Part shown: piece after piece, positions 25,506 to 32,429 of the stretch
Layout of the letters: each line of letters starts with the position of its first letter
Numbering within the stretch: the first letter of the stretch is position 1
Position numbers and translations under genes: made by a program
Notes under the pieces: generated by a model
What the model was told of the DNA's origin: nothing
Database searches by the model: none
What the model saw: only the letters and a program-made list of their open reading frames with translations
Origin: Acaryochloris sp. IP29b_bin.137
Lineage (GTDB): Bacteria; Cyanobacteriota; Cyanobacteriia; Thermosynechococcales; Thermosynechococcaceae
DNA length: 32,429 nt
Direction: 5' to 3'
NCBI RefSeq assembly: GCF_028285745.1
Contig: NZ_JANQOP010000236.1
Location: 1-32,429, forward strand

Positions 25506-25928
25506 TTAACCTTCTAAGTCAAGATCTGCCATTGAATCTGCTAATTCTTCTAGAGCCATACGGGCAATTTGCATCTCTGCCTCAACTTCCTCTTGTGGTA
25601 GAAGGGGGGTTGTAACACGAGTAGGTTGCTGAGCGACCACCTTAAGGGATTGGTGCACAGCAGCCCGTAACCGCTGTCCAAATTGTTGCAACCCTCGCTG
25701 TTTTTGCCTGTAGACGCCTTCTTGGCTGGATGCATACAGGGGAGGTAACCGATTGAGAGCGTAGGATACCACATCAATCCGGTTTAGAGCTTTGGCTGTT
25801 TCAGGCTTAAAGTTGCGAGTCTGCCTGTCAATTTCTTCCTCGACAAGCTCTTCCATCACATTCTTATAGACCTGAGTTTTATAAAATGCTTTTAACATGT
25901 GTTTAGCTAGTGTCCCTGCCTCATACAC
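25506..25928 (-). CDS. ComFB-domain protein
   Basis: The core VYKNVMEELVEEEIDRQ with RIDVVSYALNRLPPLYASSQEGVYRQKQ matches the late competence ComFB family. In cyanobacteria, ComFB-type proteins (including the one named CdgR) have been reported as cyclic dinucleotide receptors affecting cell size and type IV pilus or competence functions. After the domain (to about residue 100) the product has a helical acidic tail ending EELADSMADLDLEG. The 140-residue frame begins with a GTG at 25928; an ATG at 25898 gives 130 residues and is just as plausible. It lies upstream of, and in the same direction as, the pilus-type chemosensory operon, and is divergent from leuD. Confidence 0.83.
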   Translation of the reverse strand: MYEAGTLAKHMLKAFYKTQVYKNVMEELVEEEIDRQTRNFKPETAKALNRIDVVSYALNRLPPLYASSQEGVYRQKQRGLQQFGQRLRAAVHQSLKVVAQQPTRVTTPLLPQEEVEAEMQIARMALEELADSMADLDLEG

Positions 25929-26164
25929 CTAGTGTTCCCCATATTTTTTAAAATTTAGTATGGGATAGCTTCCGAATATTCTCGGTAAATTATGACTTCG
26001 CTCAGATGCACATGCTTCTATATTGATCGGTCATTAATTAAGTGTTATACGTATTTTCCCCCAAAAATATAAATTTAATCTAAGAAAGTTCATGCTCTAT
26101 GGATTTTGTCCGCCAGCGAAAATGATGTCAGAATAAAGACCTCCTTCATCTGCTTACCATAGTT

Positions 26165-26755
26165 ATGAGTGACATTCATTTTCTTACGGGAGCTGGCATC
26201 CCATTGACTGGCAACGATATTGATACGGATCGGATTATTCCTGCCCGGTTCTTGCGATGTGTGACTTTTGACAGTCTAGGACAACAGGTTTTTGCGGATG
26301 ATCGTCAGCAAACGGGTGGACAGCATCCTTTTGATTTACCGCAATTTCAAGGGGCAACTGTCTTAGTTGTGAATGGTAATTTCGGTTGCGGGTCATCGAG
26401 GGAACATGCCCCCCAAGCGCTTTCAAAATGGGGGATTAAAGCGGTTGTGGGAGAAAGTTTTGCCGAGATTTTCTTTGGCAATTGTTTGGCGATTGGTATT
26501 CCCTGCGTGACGGCATCCGCTGAAGTTGTGCAGCAACTGCAATCCCAGTTAAATCAGCATCCTGAAACAACGGTACAAATTGATCTGAATCAAATGACCT
26601 TGACTTGGGCTGAGGAGTCCCATGCCATCCAGATGGGGGAAGGCCCTCGACAAATGCTGGTGTCTGGCACCTGGGATGCTTGTGGACAACTGTTGGCCCA
26701 GGTAGAACAGATCCAAATAACAACCGAGCGCTTGCCTTATTTGGCTTGGAATTGA
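26165..26755 (+). CDS. leuD: 3-isopropylmalate dehydratase small subunit
   Basis: LeuD, with LeuC, isomerises 2- to 3-isopropylmalate in leucine synthesis. The product (196 residues, normal length) shows GNDIDTDRIIPARFL near the start, then the swivel-domain signature VVNGNFGCGSSREHAPQAL, followed by VVGESFAEIFFGNCLAIGIPCV. No leuC is in the window; in cyanobacteria the two subunit genes are often separate. The 3' end overlaps the convergent membrane-protein gene by 19 bases. The ATG at 26165 gives the expected N-terminus. Confidence 0.93.
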   Translation: MSDIHFLTGAGIPLTGNDIDTDRIIPARFLRCVTFDSLGQQVFADDRQQTGGQHPFDLPQFQGATVLVVNGNFGCGSSREHAPQALSKWGIKAVVGESFAEIFFGNCLAIGIPCVTASAEVVQQLQSQLNQHPETTVQIDLNQMTLTWAEESHAIQMGEGPRQMLVSGTWDACGQLLAQVEQIQITTERLPYLAWN

Positions 26756-27162
26756 GGCTGCGATCGCAGCATCGCCTCTAGCTTTTGCCAGTCCTGGGTG
26801 TGGATCATCCAGGGCGTTAGCTTCACTTTTTTGAGCGCATCTCCTTGCTGCACATACAATTGCCGCCCTTGAAGTTGCAGATCGCTAAAGGAGCTGAGCG
26901 CATAGGACTTGACCTCCATCCCCAATACGTTGTGTAACGCCACATGGTCCAGATGGATGGAAGCCATCGGTTTTGTGAAGTAGCCATACCCAATAAAAGC
27001 AATCAGGCACCCCAAGATAAGGGTGAAGTGAAACTCGCCCAAGAGCAAGAGCCAAATCCCCAAGCCTATATTGAGCCCACCCAACAACATAAAGACAACT
27101 GCAACCTCTCTTTTATAGCGGAGAAAGCAGGGAAGTTGAGGATGGGAATGATCGGTACTCAT
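26737..27162 (-). CDS. Two-helix membrane protein with PH-like C-terminal part, function unknown
   Basis: The 141-residue product has two adjacent hydrophobic segments (about residues 20-40 and 45-62: VAVVFMLLGGLNIGLGIWLLLL and FTLILGCLIAFIGYGYF) with a short loop between, then a soluble part with alternating strands (ASIHLDHVALHNVLGMEVKSYALSSFSDLQLQGRQLYVQQGDALKKVKL) and a closing helix ending KLEAMLRS. This resembles small bacterial membrane proteins with PH-like domains, but I do not recognise the family. The first residues MSTDHSHPQLPCFLRYKRE face the cytosol by the positive-inside rule. Its 3' end overlaps leuD on the opposite strand by 19 bases. Confidence 0.72.
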   Translation of the reverse strand: MSTDHSHPQLPCFLRYKREVAVVFMLLGGLNIGLGIWLLLLGEFHFTLILGCLIAFIGYGYFTKPMASIHLDHVALHNVLGMEVKSYALSSFSDLQLQGRQLYVQQGDALKKVKLTPWMIHTQDWQKLEAMLRSQPQFQAK

Positions 27163-27250
27163 AGCTGGATTCTACTAAAAGAGGTCATGTCTATGATTAC
27201 CATACAGAGATTTGCACTTGGTGGCTTCCTCAGATGTGCGTGAACACGGT

Positions 27251-28216
27251 TCAATATAAATGGGCGGCTGGGCGAGGCTGGAGACAAGCTTTGCAAATCG
27301 CTTCAATATGCCGATGGTCGGTGCCACAACATCCGCCGAGAACATTGAGGTTGGGTAAAGCATCACTTAAATTTAAATATTGCTGACCCAGCTCTTGGGG
27401 ATTGCCATCATCCAGCTCTACTGCCTCATCTAGCTCCGCATGGCTTTTCGTGGAGGCATTGGCTCGCAGCCCATGAATGCGCGTGAGCCAGGGCTCATTA
27501 GCCGAAAGCACCTGGTCAAAATGAGACGGATGAGCGCAGTTGATCATGTAGTAGATGGGACCGTTGTTGGTGGCTGCATCGACCTGTGCGATCGCATCTT
27601 TCAATGCCTGTCCCGTCGGCAATTGACCGTCCGTTTCCACTGTGAAGGAAATAACCGCAGGCATCCCCACCCGTTGAGCCGCCCGAGTAATACCAATGGC
27701 TTCTTCCACGTAGGTCATGGTGACGGCACTGACCATATCCGCTTCCGCCTCCCGAAAGGCTTCAATTTGAGGGAGATGATAGGCTTGGGCCTCTGCCGGT
27801 GCCATGGCCGTATCAACTTGGTACCCGTCTCCCCGAGGGCCAACACAGCCGCTAATCACCATGCGACTACTTTCGGTTTCATATTGTTGGCGAATGGTAT
27901 GCAAAAGTGCGATCGCCTTTCGATTTACAGCAGCCAACGCAGCTGCATCATACCCAAGCTTGGTCCCCCAATCTGGATTGGCTCGCCAGGTTGCGCTTTC
28001 TAAAATCAGGCCCACCCCGTAGGTTTGAGCCAACCGGGCATACCGTTGGAAGTACTCATAGAGGGCTTGGTACCCTGGGTTATCCTGCAATAAATCGAAG
28101 GCGGCAAAGTAGGGTAAATCGATGCCTTGATGAAAGATTAGGGTGGTTTCTAGCCCCCCATCCGTTAAAAAGACATCGCTCGATAATTGGGGTAAATTTT
28201 GTTGATATTGAGGCAT
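27251..28216 (-). CDS. Homocysteine S-methyltransferase family protein
   Basis: The family moves a methyl group from S-methylmethionine, betaine or related donors to homocysteine through a zinc-bound thiolate. The 321-residue product has the domain start FLTDGGLETTLI, the ESATWRANPDWG segment, CVGPRGDGY (123-132), and the zinc ligands Cys227 (YYMINCAHPSHF) and Cys296-Cys297 (NVLGGCCGTDHRHI). All three cysteines are present, so it should be active. The donor is not readable: S-methylmethionine (MmuM-like) is the first guess, and there is no mmuP permease nearby. A gap of 104 bases separates it from rsgA upstream. Confidence 0.87.
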   Translation of the reverse strand: MPQYQQNLPQLSSDVFLTDGGLETTLIFHQGIDLPYFAAFDLLQDNPGYQALYEYFQRYARLAQTYGVGLILESATWRANPDWGTKLGYDAAALAAVNRKAIALLHTIRQQYETESSRMVISGCVGPRGDGYQVDTAMAPAEAQAYHLPQIEAFREAEADMVSAVTMTYVEEAIGITRAAQRVGMPAVISFTVETDGQLPTGQALKDAIAQVDAATNNGPIYYMINCAHPSHFDQVLSANEPWLTRIHGLRANASTKSHAELDEAVELDDGNPQELGQQYLNLSDALPNLNVLGGCCGTDHRHIEAICKACLQPRPAAHLY

Positions 28217-28320
28217 GGGCTGTGCTCCCCTGTCAGATGCATCTATCTTTCAGCGTTGTTGATTTCAAACGTCTGAACAATGATCGCTATCACCCCAGTT
28301 TTTTACTCCAATCACAGCCC

Positions 28321-29382
28321 CTACCATTTGTCTTGCTGTTGCTGCCGTATGGATTTAGTAATCTTTTTCCAACGGGCTTTGGTGTTGATCTGTGCTTTTT
28401 GATTTTGTTTACGGTGCAGGTAGGCTTCTTCCCTGCAGAGTTTTTGGTAACTTTGCAAGCGCTGAACCTCGAGCTGACCACTGGCTAAAGCCGCCTGCAC
28501 GGCGCAGCCTGGTTCTTGCTGATGTTGACAATCTCGAAACCGACAGTGCTTTGCTAGCGCTTCAATCTCATTAAATACTGTGGAAACCCCCGTTTGCGTC
28601 GTCCACAGTTGGAGTTCTCTCAAGCCCGGAGTATCAATTAATACGGCCCCGGAGGGTAAACAGATCAGCTGACGGCTGGTGGTGGTATGGCGTCCACGAC
28701 TATCATCTGCCCGCACTGCTTGTACCGCCTGGATTTGTTCCCCCATGAGTTGATTGGTTAACGTGGATTTCCCCACCCCAGATGAACCCACCAGGGCAAC
28801 GGTTTGTCCCGGTTGCAACCAGGGACTTAATTCATCCAGACCTTGATCATGCAAAGCACTGATTTGAACCATGGGAATGCCCACGGCAATGGTTTCTAGG
28901 TCGAGGAGGCACTGTTCAATCTGCTCGCCAATATCGACCTTATTTAAGACAATGATCGGTCGAGCACCGCTCTCCCAAATCATCACCAGGTAGCGCTCAA
29001 TCCGCCGCACATTAAAGTCATGGTCTAATCCGCAGACCAGAAAAACGCTATCCAGATTGGCTGCAATCAGTTGAACCTCCGTCGTCGCTCCAGCCACCTT
29101 ACGGGAAAATAAGGTACGCCGAGGTAACAGGTGTTGAATCGTGGCAGTTTGGCCTGTCGCAGCAATAACCACCCAGTCCCCGACACAGGGTAGATCTTCT
29201 GTGCTCTGGACTTGATAGCGAAACTTACCGCTGATTTCAGCCGCAAATTCTCCTGCTTCGGTATAAAGGGTGTAAAGCTGCTTATGTTGACGGGCGACTC
29301 GGCCCACCTGGAATTGTTGGGCTGCAAATGGAGCAAAGCTGAGAGCAAGATCATCGCTCCAGCCCAGTAAATCTAAATTCAT
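28321..29382 (-). CDS. rsgA: Small ribosomal subunit biogenesis GTPase
   Basis: RsgA is a circularly permuted GTPase acting in late 30S maturation. The 353-residue product has an N-terminal OB domain (GRVARQHKQLYTLYTE, VGDWVVI), then the G motifs in permuted order: G4 NKVD at 147-150, G1 GSSGVGKST at 199-207 and G3 DTPG at 250-253. A zinc-binding C-terminal domain has Cys280, Cys285, His287 and Cys293 (HCRFRDCQHQQEPGC), and the tail is basic, as expected for RNA contact. It is transcribed from the ATG at 29382, which is the only start giving a full OB domain. Confidence 0.94.
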   Translation of the reverse strand: MNLDLLGWSDDLALSFAPFAAQQFQVGRVARQHKQLYTLYTEAGEFAAEISGKFRYQVQSTEDLPCVGDWVVIAATGQTATIQHLLPRRTLFSRKVAGATTEVQLIAANLDSVFLVCGLDHDFNVRRIERYLVMIWESGARPIIVLNKVDIGEQIEQCLLDLETIAVGIPMVQISALHDQGLDELSPWLQPGQTVALVGSSGVGKSTLTNQLMGEQIQAVQAVRADDSRGRHTTTSRQLICLPSGAVLIDTPGLRELQLWTTQTGVSTVFNEIEALAKHCRFRDCQHQQEPGCAVQAALASGQLEVQRLQSYQKLCREEAYLHRKQNQKAQINTKARWKKITKSIRQQQQDKW

Positions 29383-29667
29383 GGGAATGCCTTAAGTGTC
29401 TATAGGGGTAAGCCAGACACCTAGAGGCGTAAAATCTTATCCACCACCATATTTCGGGTGGACGATGGAAGGTAACAAATGCCTCTAAGGGTCAAGCCAG
29501 ATCAGTTGTAGAGATAAAATCAATGACCGACATAGGTGCACCTCCGTTGATGAAGTGAGGGATATTTCTACAGTAATCGTTTTGAATCAAAATGGCCATG
29601 GATTGCAGGCTTTCGTATGGATGTGCGATGGTCGGAGGCCGCTCTTTGAGCATCGCATCGTTTCAAT
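29383..29667. other. 285-base gap between rsgA and the split Uma2 gene
   Basis: No credible gene is seen. It should contain the rsgA promoter. Two similar stretches (around 29405-29416 and 29488-29503, sharing GGGT.AAGCCAGA) form a weak direct repeat of no clear meaning. Confidence 0.4.
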
Positions 29668-29834
29668 TCAGTCTGCAAACCGTTCAACAGATAACTGGAA
29701 CCCAGGCAAAACGCCTTCTCCAGAAAGGGTTGTGGGCAAGGATTTAACTTCAGCAGAGTGACCTTGGCGATAAATTTCCACCTGTTGTTCATGAGGATTA
29801 AAGAGCCATCCTAACTGGACCCCGCAGGTGAGAT

Positions 29835-29837
29835 ATT
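29835..29837. repeat. Target site duplication, left copy (ATT)
   Basis: ATT at 29835-29837 abuts the element's left end and matches ATT at 31124-31126. A 3-base duplication is usual for IS3-family elements. Its correctness is backed by the restored Uma2 codons when one copy is removed. Confidence 0.8.
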
Positions 29838-29921
29838 TGAAGTGGTCCCCATTGGTTGGACAATTTTGAGGGGTCGCTAAGCTCTGACCAAAAGACCTGT
29901 GTTTAACTTGTTCCACGAGTA

Positions 29922-30719
29922 TCACATAGGCGAGTCACACTGATAATAAATTTCATCAGGTGTCTTATAGCCTAAGGATTGATGTGGTCTTTGTCGGTTA
30001 TACCAATGAAACCAGCTTTTCACCTCCTGAGATAAATGTTGCCCATCCTCAAACGCTTTGAGATAGATGAGTTCCCATTTCACGGACCGCCATAATCGCT
30101 CAATGAAAATGTTGTCATGACAACGGCCTCGACCATCCATACTAATGCTCACCTTGGCTTGTTTGAGACAGTCCGTAAAGACATGAGCCGTAAACTGTGC
30201 CCCTTGATCTGAGTTGAAAATCTCAGGGATAGGATATTTGTTCAAGGCTTCTTCCAGAGCCGCTAGACAGAAATACACATCCATTGTGTTCGACACTCGC
30301 CAACTGAGTACTTTTCGACTAAACCAATCCATAATTGCGACAAGATAGAAATGCCCTCGGAATATGGGTAGATAGGTAATATCAGTACTCCAAACCTGAT
30401 TGACTGAGACAATATCAACCCCTCTGAGTAAATAAGGATAAATCTGATGCTCGGGATGCGATTCACTGAGTTTCGGTTTGGGATAAATCGCTTGCAGCCC
30501 TAACTGACGCATTAATCGTTGAACCCGCTTACGATTGACGGTGTAGCCTTGGGTTTGCAAATAAGCTTTCATCCGACGGCTGCCGTAGAACGGAGTTCTC
30601 AGATATTGTTGGTCAATCAGTTTCAGTAAAGTCATTTCCTCGTCTGATGGATCAATCGGCTGGTAGTAAAGGCTTGAACGACTCACTCCCAGCAACTGAC
30701 ACTGACGAACCACACTCAA
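29922..30719 (-). CDS. IS3-family transposase OrfB (DDE integrase domain)
   Basis: The 265-residue frame has an HTH_21-like segment (MTLLKLIDQQYLRTPFYGSRRMKAYLQTQGY), then the retroviral-integrase-like core with Asp113 (VWSTDITYLPI), Asp171 (FNSDQGAQFT) and Glu207 (DNIFIERLWRSVKWE). The last two are 35 residues apart, as in the DD(35)E family, and the typical YNRQRPHQSLGYKTPDE end follows. No ATG exists at the start; the TTG at 30719 is weak, and the frame is open further upstream, so translation probably comes by -1 frameshifting from orfA, giving an OrfAB transposase. Confidence 0.92.
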   Translation of the reverse strand: MSVVRQCQLLGVSRSSLYYQPIDPSDEEMTLLKLIDQQYLRTPFYGSRRMKAYLQTQGYTVNRKRVQRLMRQLGLQAIYPKPKLSESHPEHQIYPYLLRGVDIVSVNQVWSTDITYLPIFRGHFYLVAIMDWFSRKVLSWRVSNTMDVYFCLAALEEALNKYPIPEIFNSDQGAQFTAHVFTDCLKQAKVSISMDGRGRCHDNIFIERLWRSVKWELIYLKAFEDGQHLSQEVKSWFHWYNRQRPHQSLGYKTPDEIYYQCDSPM

Positions 30720-30736
30720 AGCATGATGCTGGGCAT

Positions 30737-31054
30737 CTACCAGGGACTTTCGGGTATCAGACCCAGCCGTGCGGAGTGCTTGGCTAAAAAATCCCGCTCC
30801 ACCTTCAGTTGACCAATTTGACGATATAGTTCATTGATTTGAGCTTCGGTATCCGATTGAGCCTTGCTAGCACGCTTCCCCTTGTCAAACAGTTCACTGG
30901 CGTTTTCTAGAAGCTGACGCTTCCATGTATTAATCATCGTCGGGTGTATCTCATACTGGCTCGATATTTCAGGTGTTGTTTTCTGACCCTGAATGGCTTC
31001 AATCGCGATCTTTGCTTTGAACTGTGGGCTGTATTGTTTTCGTTTCTTACTCAT
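30737..31054 (-). CDS. IS3-family OrfA, helix-turn-helix DNA-binding protein
   Basis: The 105-residue product starts MSKKRKQYSPQFKAKIAIEAI, then the helix-turn-helix with EISSQYEIHPTMINTWKRQLL, followed by a leucine-zipper-like coiled coil (AQINELYRQIGQLKVERDFL). This is the usual OrfA layout for terminal repeat binding and dimerisation. It ends at 30737; the reading frame of orfB overlaps it in the -1 frame. The slippery site lies at codons for DFL just before its end. Confidence 0.92.
   Translation of the reverse strand: MSKKRKQYSPQFKAKIAIEAIQGQKTTPEISSQYEIHPTMINTWKRQLLENASELFDKGKRASKAQSDTEAQINELYRQIGQLKVERDFLAKHSARLGLIPESPW
30785..30791 (-). promoter_or_regulatory. Programmed -1 frameshift site TTTTTTA in the IS element
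   Basis: In the orfA frame the codons GAT TTT TTA contain T TTT TTA, a classic slippery heptamer. After a -1 slip the frame reads FFSQALRTAGSDTRKSLV and stays open into orfB. This explains why orfB lacks a proper start. A stimulatory stem downstream is not evident by eye. Confidence 0.72.
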
Positions 31055-31123
31055 GAATCACTCCTATCATTTTTTGAAGGATTCAGAGCTTAGATACCTG
31101 TCCGAATTTTGGGGTCCACTATA

Positions 31124-31126
31124 ATT
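31124..31126. repeat. Target site duplication, right copy (ATT)
   Basis: Pairs with the copy at 29835-29837 on the other side of the element. Confidence 0.8.
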
Positions 31127-31694
31127 CCTCCATCTTTTTCCCTTAAGGGAGCTATCGCATCAGAACGAGATCTCAATTCAAAGACAAAATCTGGGGCGAT
31201 TGGGGGAAACTTTTGCTGTTGCTCAAGGGTGAGGGCAGTCCACCGGTCTTGTTGAACCCAGGCTGCATCTGGCGAACGGTCTCCGCCACCAGGAAGCTTA
31301 AAAATGGTAGAAGAGCTAAACACTTTGCCAAGCTGGGTTTGACGATTCCAAATGCCTAGATCAATTCCGAACTCTAGTTCACGATTACCGCTTTCGCCGC
31401 CGACGGGGGGCATGAGTAAAAGTCTCCCTGCTTTCGTCCGTTCTACTCTCAGGTCACGATTCGCGATACAAAACTGATAAAACTGCTCATCACTGAGGTG
31501 AACCGTTTCAACATTGAGAATAAGGGTCTCAGATAACATCTATAAATCACTTCCGTTGATGGAAAGAGATAAGGAACTGACTCTTTTTCTATTCTAGAAG
31601 TTGTGATATTGTCTCTGTCTTTTGTTAGTTCTGATTGTCTCCGGAAGATAGCACGTTATTCTAAATGAGAAATCTATTGCCCTAGACAAAAATT

Positions 31695-32288
31695 ATGGTT
31701 GCCTCTTCCAAGCAGGTCCATCTCTCCCCAGAAGAATATCTCTCTTACGAAGAAGCAAGCCCGATCAAGCATGAATATCGGGATGGGGAAGTCTATGCAA
31801 TGGCAGGTGCTTCAGATGCCCATGTCACCATTGCAGGTAATCTCTTTGCCGTCTTACGCAATCACATACGTGGTTCTGGATGCCGAGTCTATATCTCAGA
31901 TATGAAAGCGCGCATCAACGCGAACAATCGTTTTTTCTATCCTGATGTCATGGTGACTTGTGACAACCGAGATCAGGAAACTGCGACCTACAAGCAATTT
32001 CCTAGCCTGATTGTAGAAGTTCTCTCAGCCTCAACAGAAGCCTATGACCGGGGAGATAAGTTCGCTGATTATCAGACCCTAGAGAGTTTGCAGGAATATG
32101 TACTAATCAACCCTAGACGACAGCGAATCGAATGCTTTCGACGGAGTGAAGGTAGATGGGTTTTGGAGACTTACACTGCTACCAGTGAAACCTTCATGCT
32201 GAGCAGCGTTAACTACGAAGGCGAAATGGCGGCGATCTACGAAGATGTCATCTTTGATCCGCCCATGGTTGAACCACCGGATCGCTAA
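31695..32288 (+). CDS. Uma2-family endonuclease-like protein
   Basis: The 197-residue product matches Uma2 (PD-(D/E)XK fold): LSPEEYLSYEEASPIKHEYRDGEVYAMAGAS at the N-terminus, then FFYPDVMVTCD with the first acidic metal ligand, and SLIVEVLSASTEAYDRGDKFADYQ with the second acidic residue and the lysine. YVLINPRRQRIECFRR gives the last strand. All core positions are present, so it is apparently intact. It is transcribed divergently from the split Uma2 gene with 155 bases between them; the two are different subtypes, not recent duplicates. Biological role of the family is not established. Confidence 0.9.
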   Translation: MVASSKQVHLSPEEYLSYEEASPIKHEYRDGEVYAMAGASDAHVTIAGNLFAVLRNHIRGSGCRVYISDMKARINANNRFFYPDVMVTCDNRDQETATYKQFPSLIVEVLSASTEAYDRGDKFADYQTLESLQEYVLINPRRQRIECFRRSEGRWVLETYTATSETFMLSSVNYEGEMAAIYEDVIFDPPMVEPPDR

Positions 32289-32429
32289 GCTAGTAGGTTC
32301 CGCCTAAAATCCTTCTCAACGATGAGGGCCAGAGCTTTGGGGATGACAAGGGTTTCACAATGTGTTCTGAATCAGTGATAGCGCCCTCATGCCTCTCTGG
32401 TAATTGAGTCGTTTATGGGGTTTCAGTTG

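Larger units (their letters stand above)
29838..31123 (-). mobile_element. IS3-family insertion sequence, 1286 bp
   Basis: The element has imperfect terminal inverted repeats: TGAAGTGGTCCCC at the left end and, read inward on the minus strand, TATAGTGGACCCC at the right, together with GGACA further in (17 of 25 positions match). It carries orfA and orfB on the minus strand with a -1 slippery site between them, the plan of IS3-family elements. A 3-base duplication ATT flanks it. Both ORFs look intact, so it may still be mobile. It lies in the same orientation as the Uma2 gene it interrupts. I cannot name the element. Confidence 0.88.
29668..31539 (-). pseudogene. Uma2-family gene split by an IS3-family element and frameshifted
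   Basis: Two fragments on the minus strand belong to one Uma2 (DUF820, PD-(D/E)XK-fold nuclease-like) gene. The N-terminal fragment (start ATG at 31539) runs through RRSPDAAWV-like RSPDAAWVQQDRW and PDFVFELRSRSDAIAPLREK; the C-terminal fragment continues YLTCGVQLGWLFNPHEQQVEIYRQG and ends at 29668. Removing the element, one copy of the AAT duplication and one A from the A5 run at 31135-31139 gives REKMEEYLTCGVQLGWL, which is exactly the family's sequence here. So the gene holds two lesions: an extra A just before the insertion and the insertion itself. The short open frames left at the junctions end in element-derived residues. Uma2 genes are numerous in cyanobacteria and their role is unclear. 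Confidence 0.88.

Noticed and set aside
30119-31054. Reading orfA and orfB as broken halves of one dead transposase
   Set aside because: The two-frame layout with a slippery heptamer is the normal IS3-family plan, and DDE residues are intact.
29843-31118. Shorter IS boundaries at TGG...CCA
   Set aside because: This choice gives flanking triplets that do not match (AAG and CTA), while ends at 29838 and 31123 give an ATT duplication and restore the Uma2 codons.
1-32429. tRNA, rRNA, CRISPR array or prophage module
   Set aside because: No cloverleaf-like sequence, rRNA stretch, regularly spaced repeats or phage structural genes were seen in the gaps.

Overview
The window is chromosomal DNA from a cyanobacterium. 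The evidence is gene content typical of oxygenic phototrophs (a Mg-protoporphyrin IX methyltransferase, a high-light-inducible-type single-helix protein, a cyAbrB regulator, the DUF3038/DUF4335 pair and a PATAN-domain response regulator), together with more than a dozen copies of the HIP1 octamer GCGATCGC spread over both genes and gaps. The moderate G+C and gene content would fit an Acaryochloris-like organism, but that is an impression and not a demonstrated assignment.

Layout. Positions 1-2700: a small secreted Cys-containing protein, chlM, a short unknown gene and an inositol-monophosphatase-family bisphosphate nucleotidase, all on the plus strand. 2700-4730: a nucleoside phosphorylase-like gene divergent from squalene synthase, a plausible triterpenoid/hopanoid pair. 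4730-7030: sodB with a structured leader, a perfect palindrome, then a minus-strand sdhB-HLIP pair. 7030-9960: cyAbrB regulator and the minus-strand cobH-cobL cobalamin genes. 10140-16080: plus-strand holA, a secreted DUF4168-like protein, a lone osmoprotectant-type binding protein, DUF3038, DUF4335 and dusA.

Positions 16075-24868 hold a six-gene minus-strand chemosensory locus in transcription order PATAN-REC regulator, CheY, CheW, dCache-type MCP, CheA-REC hybrid kinase, second CheW. Its order matches the Pil/Hmp-type systems that control type IV pilus motility in cyanobacteria. A ComFB-domain gene, from a family recently tied to cyclic dinucleotide sensing and pilus/competence functions, lies just upstream on the same strand beyond a 0.6 kb gap containing a strong hairpin.

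Positions 26165-29382: leuD, a two-helix membrane protein overlapping leuD tail to tail, a homocysteine S-methyltransferase-family gene and rsgA. The right end is the accessory part. A Uma2-family gene is split by a 1286 bp IS3-family element with a 3 bp target duplication. Removing the element, one duplication copy and one extra A restores a continuous Uma2 reading frame, so the gene carries two independent lesions. An intact Uma2 gene points the opposite way beside it. No tRNA, rRNA, CRISPR array or phage module was seen. Most of the window is ordinary core genome; the signals most worth a second look are the split Uma2 gene, the sodB leader hairpins and the ComFB-chemosensory neighbourhood.
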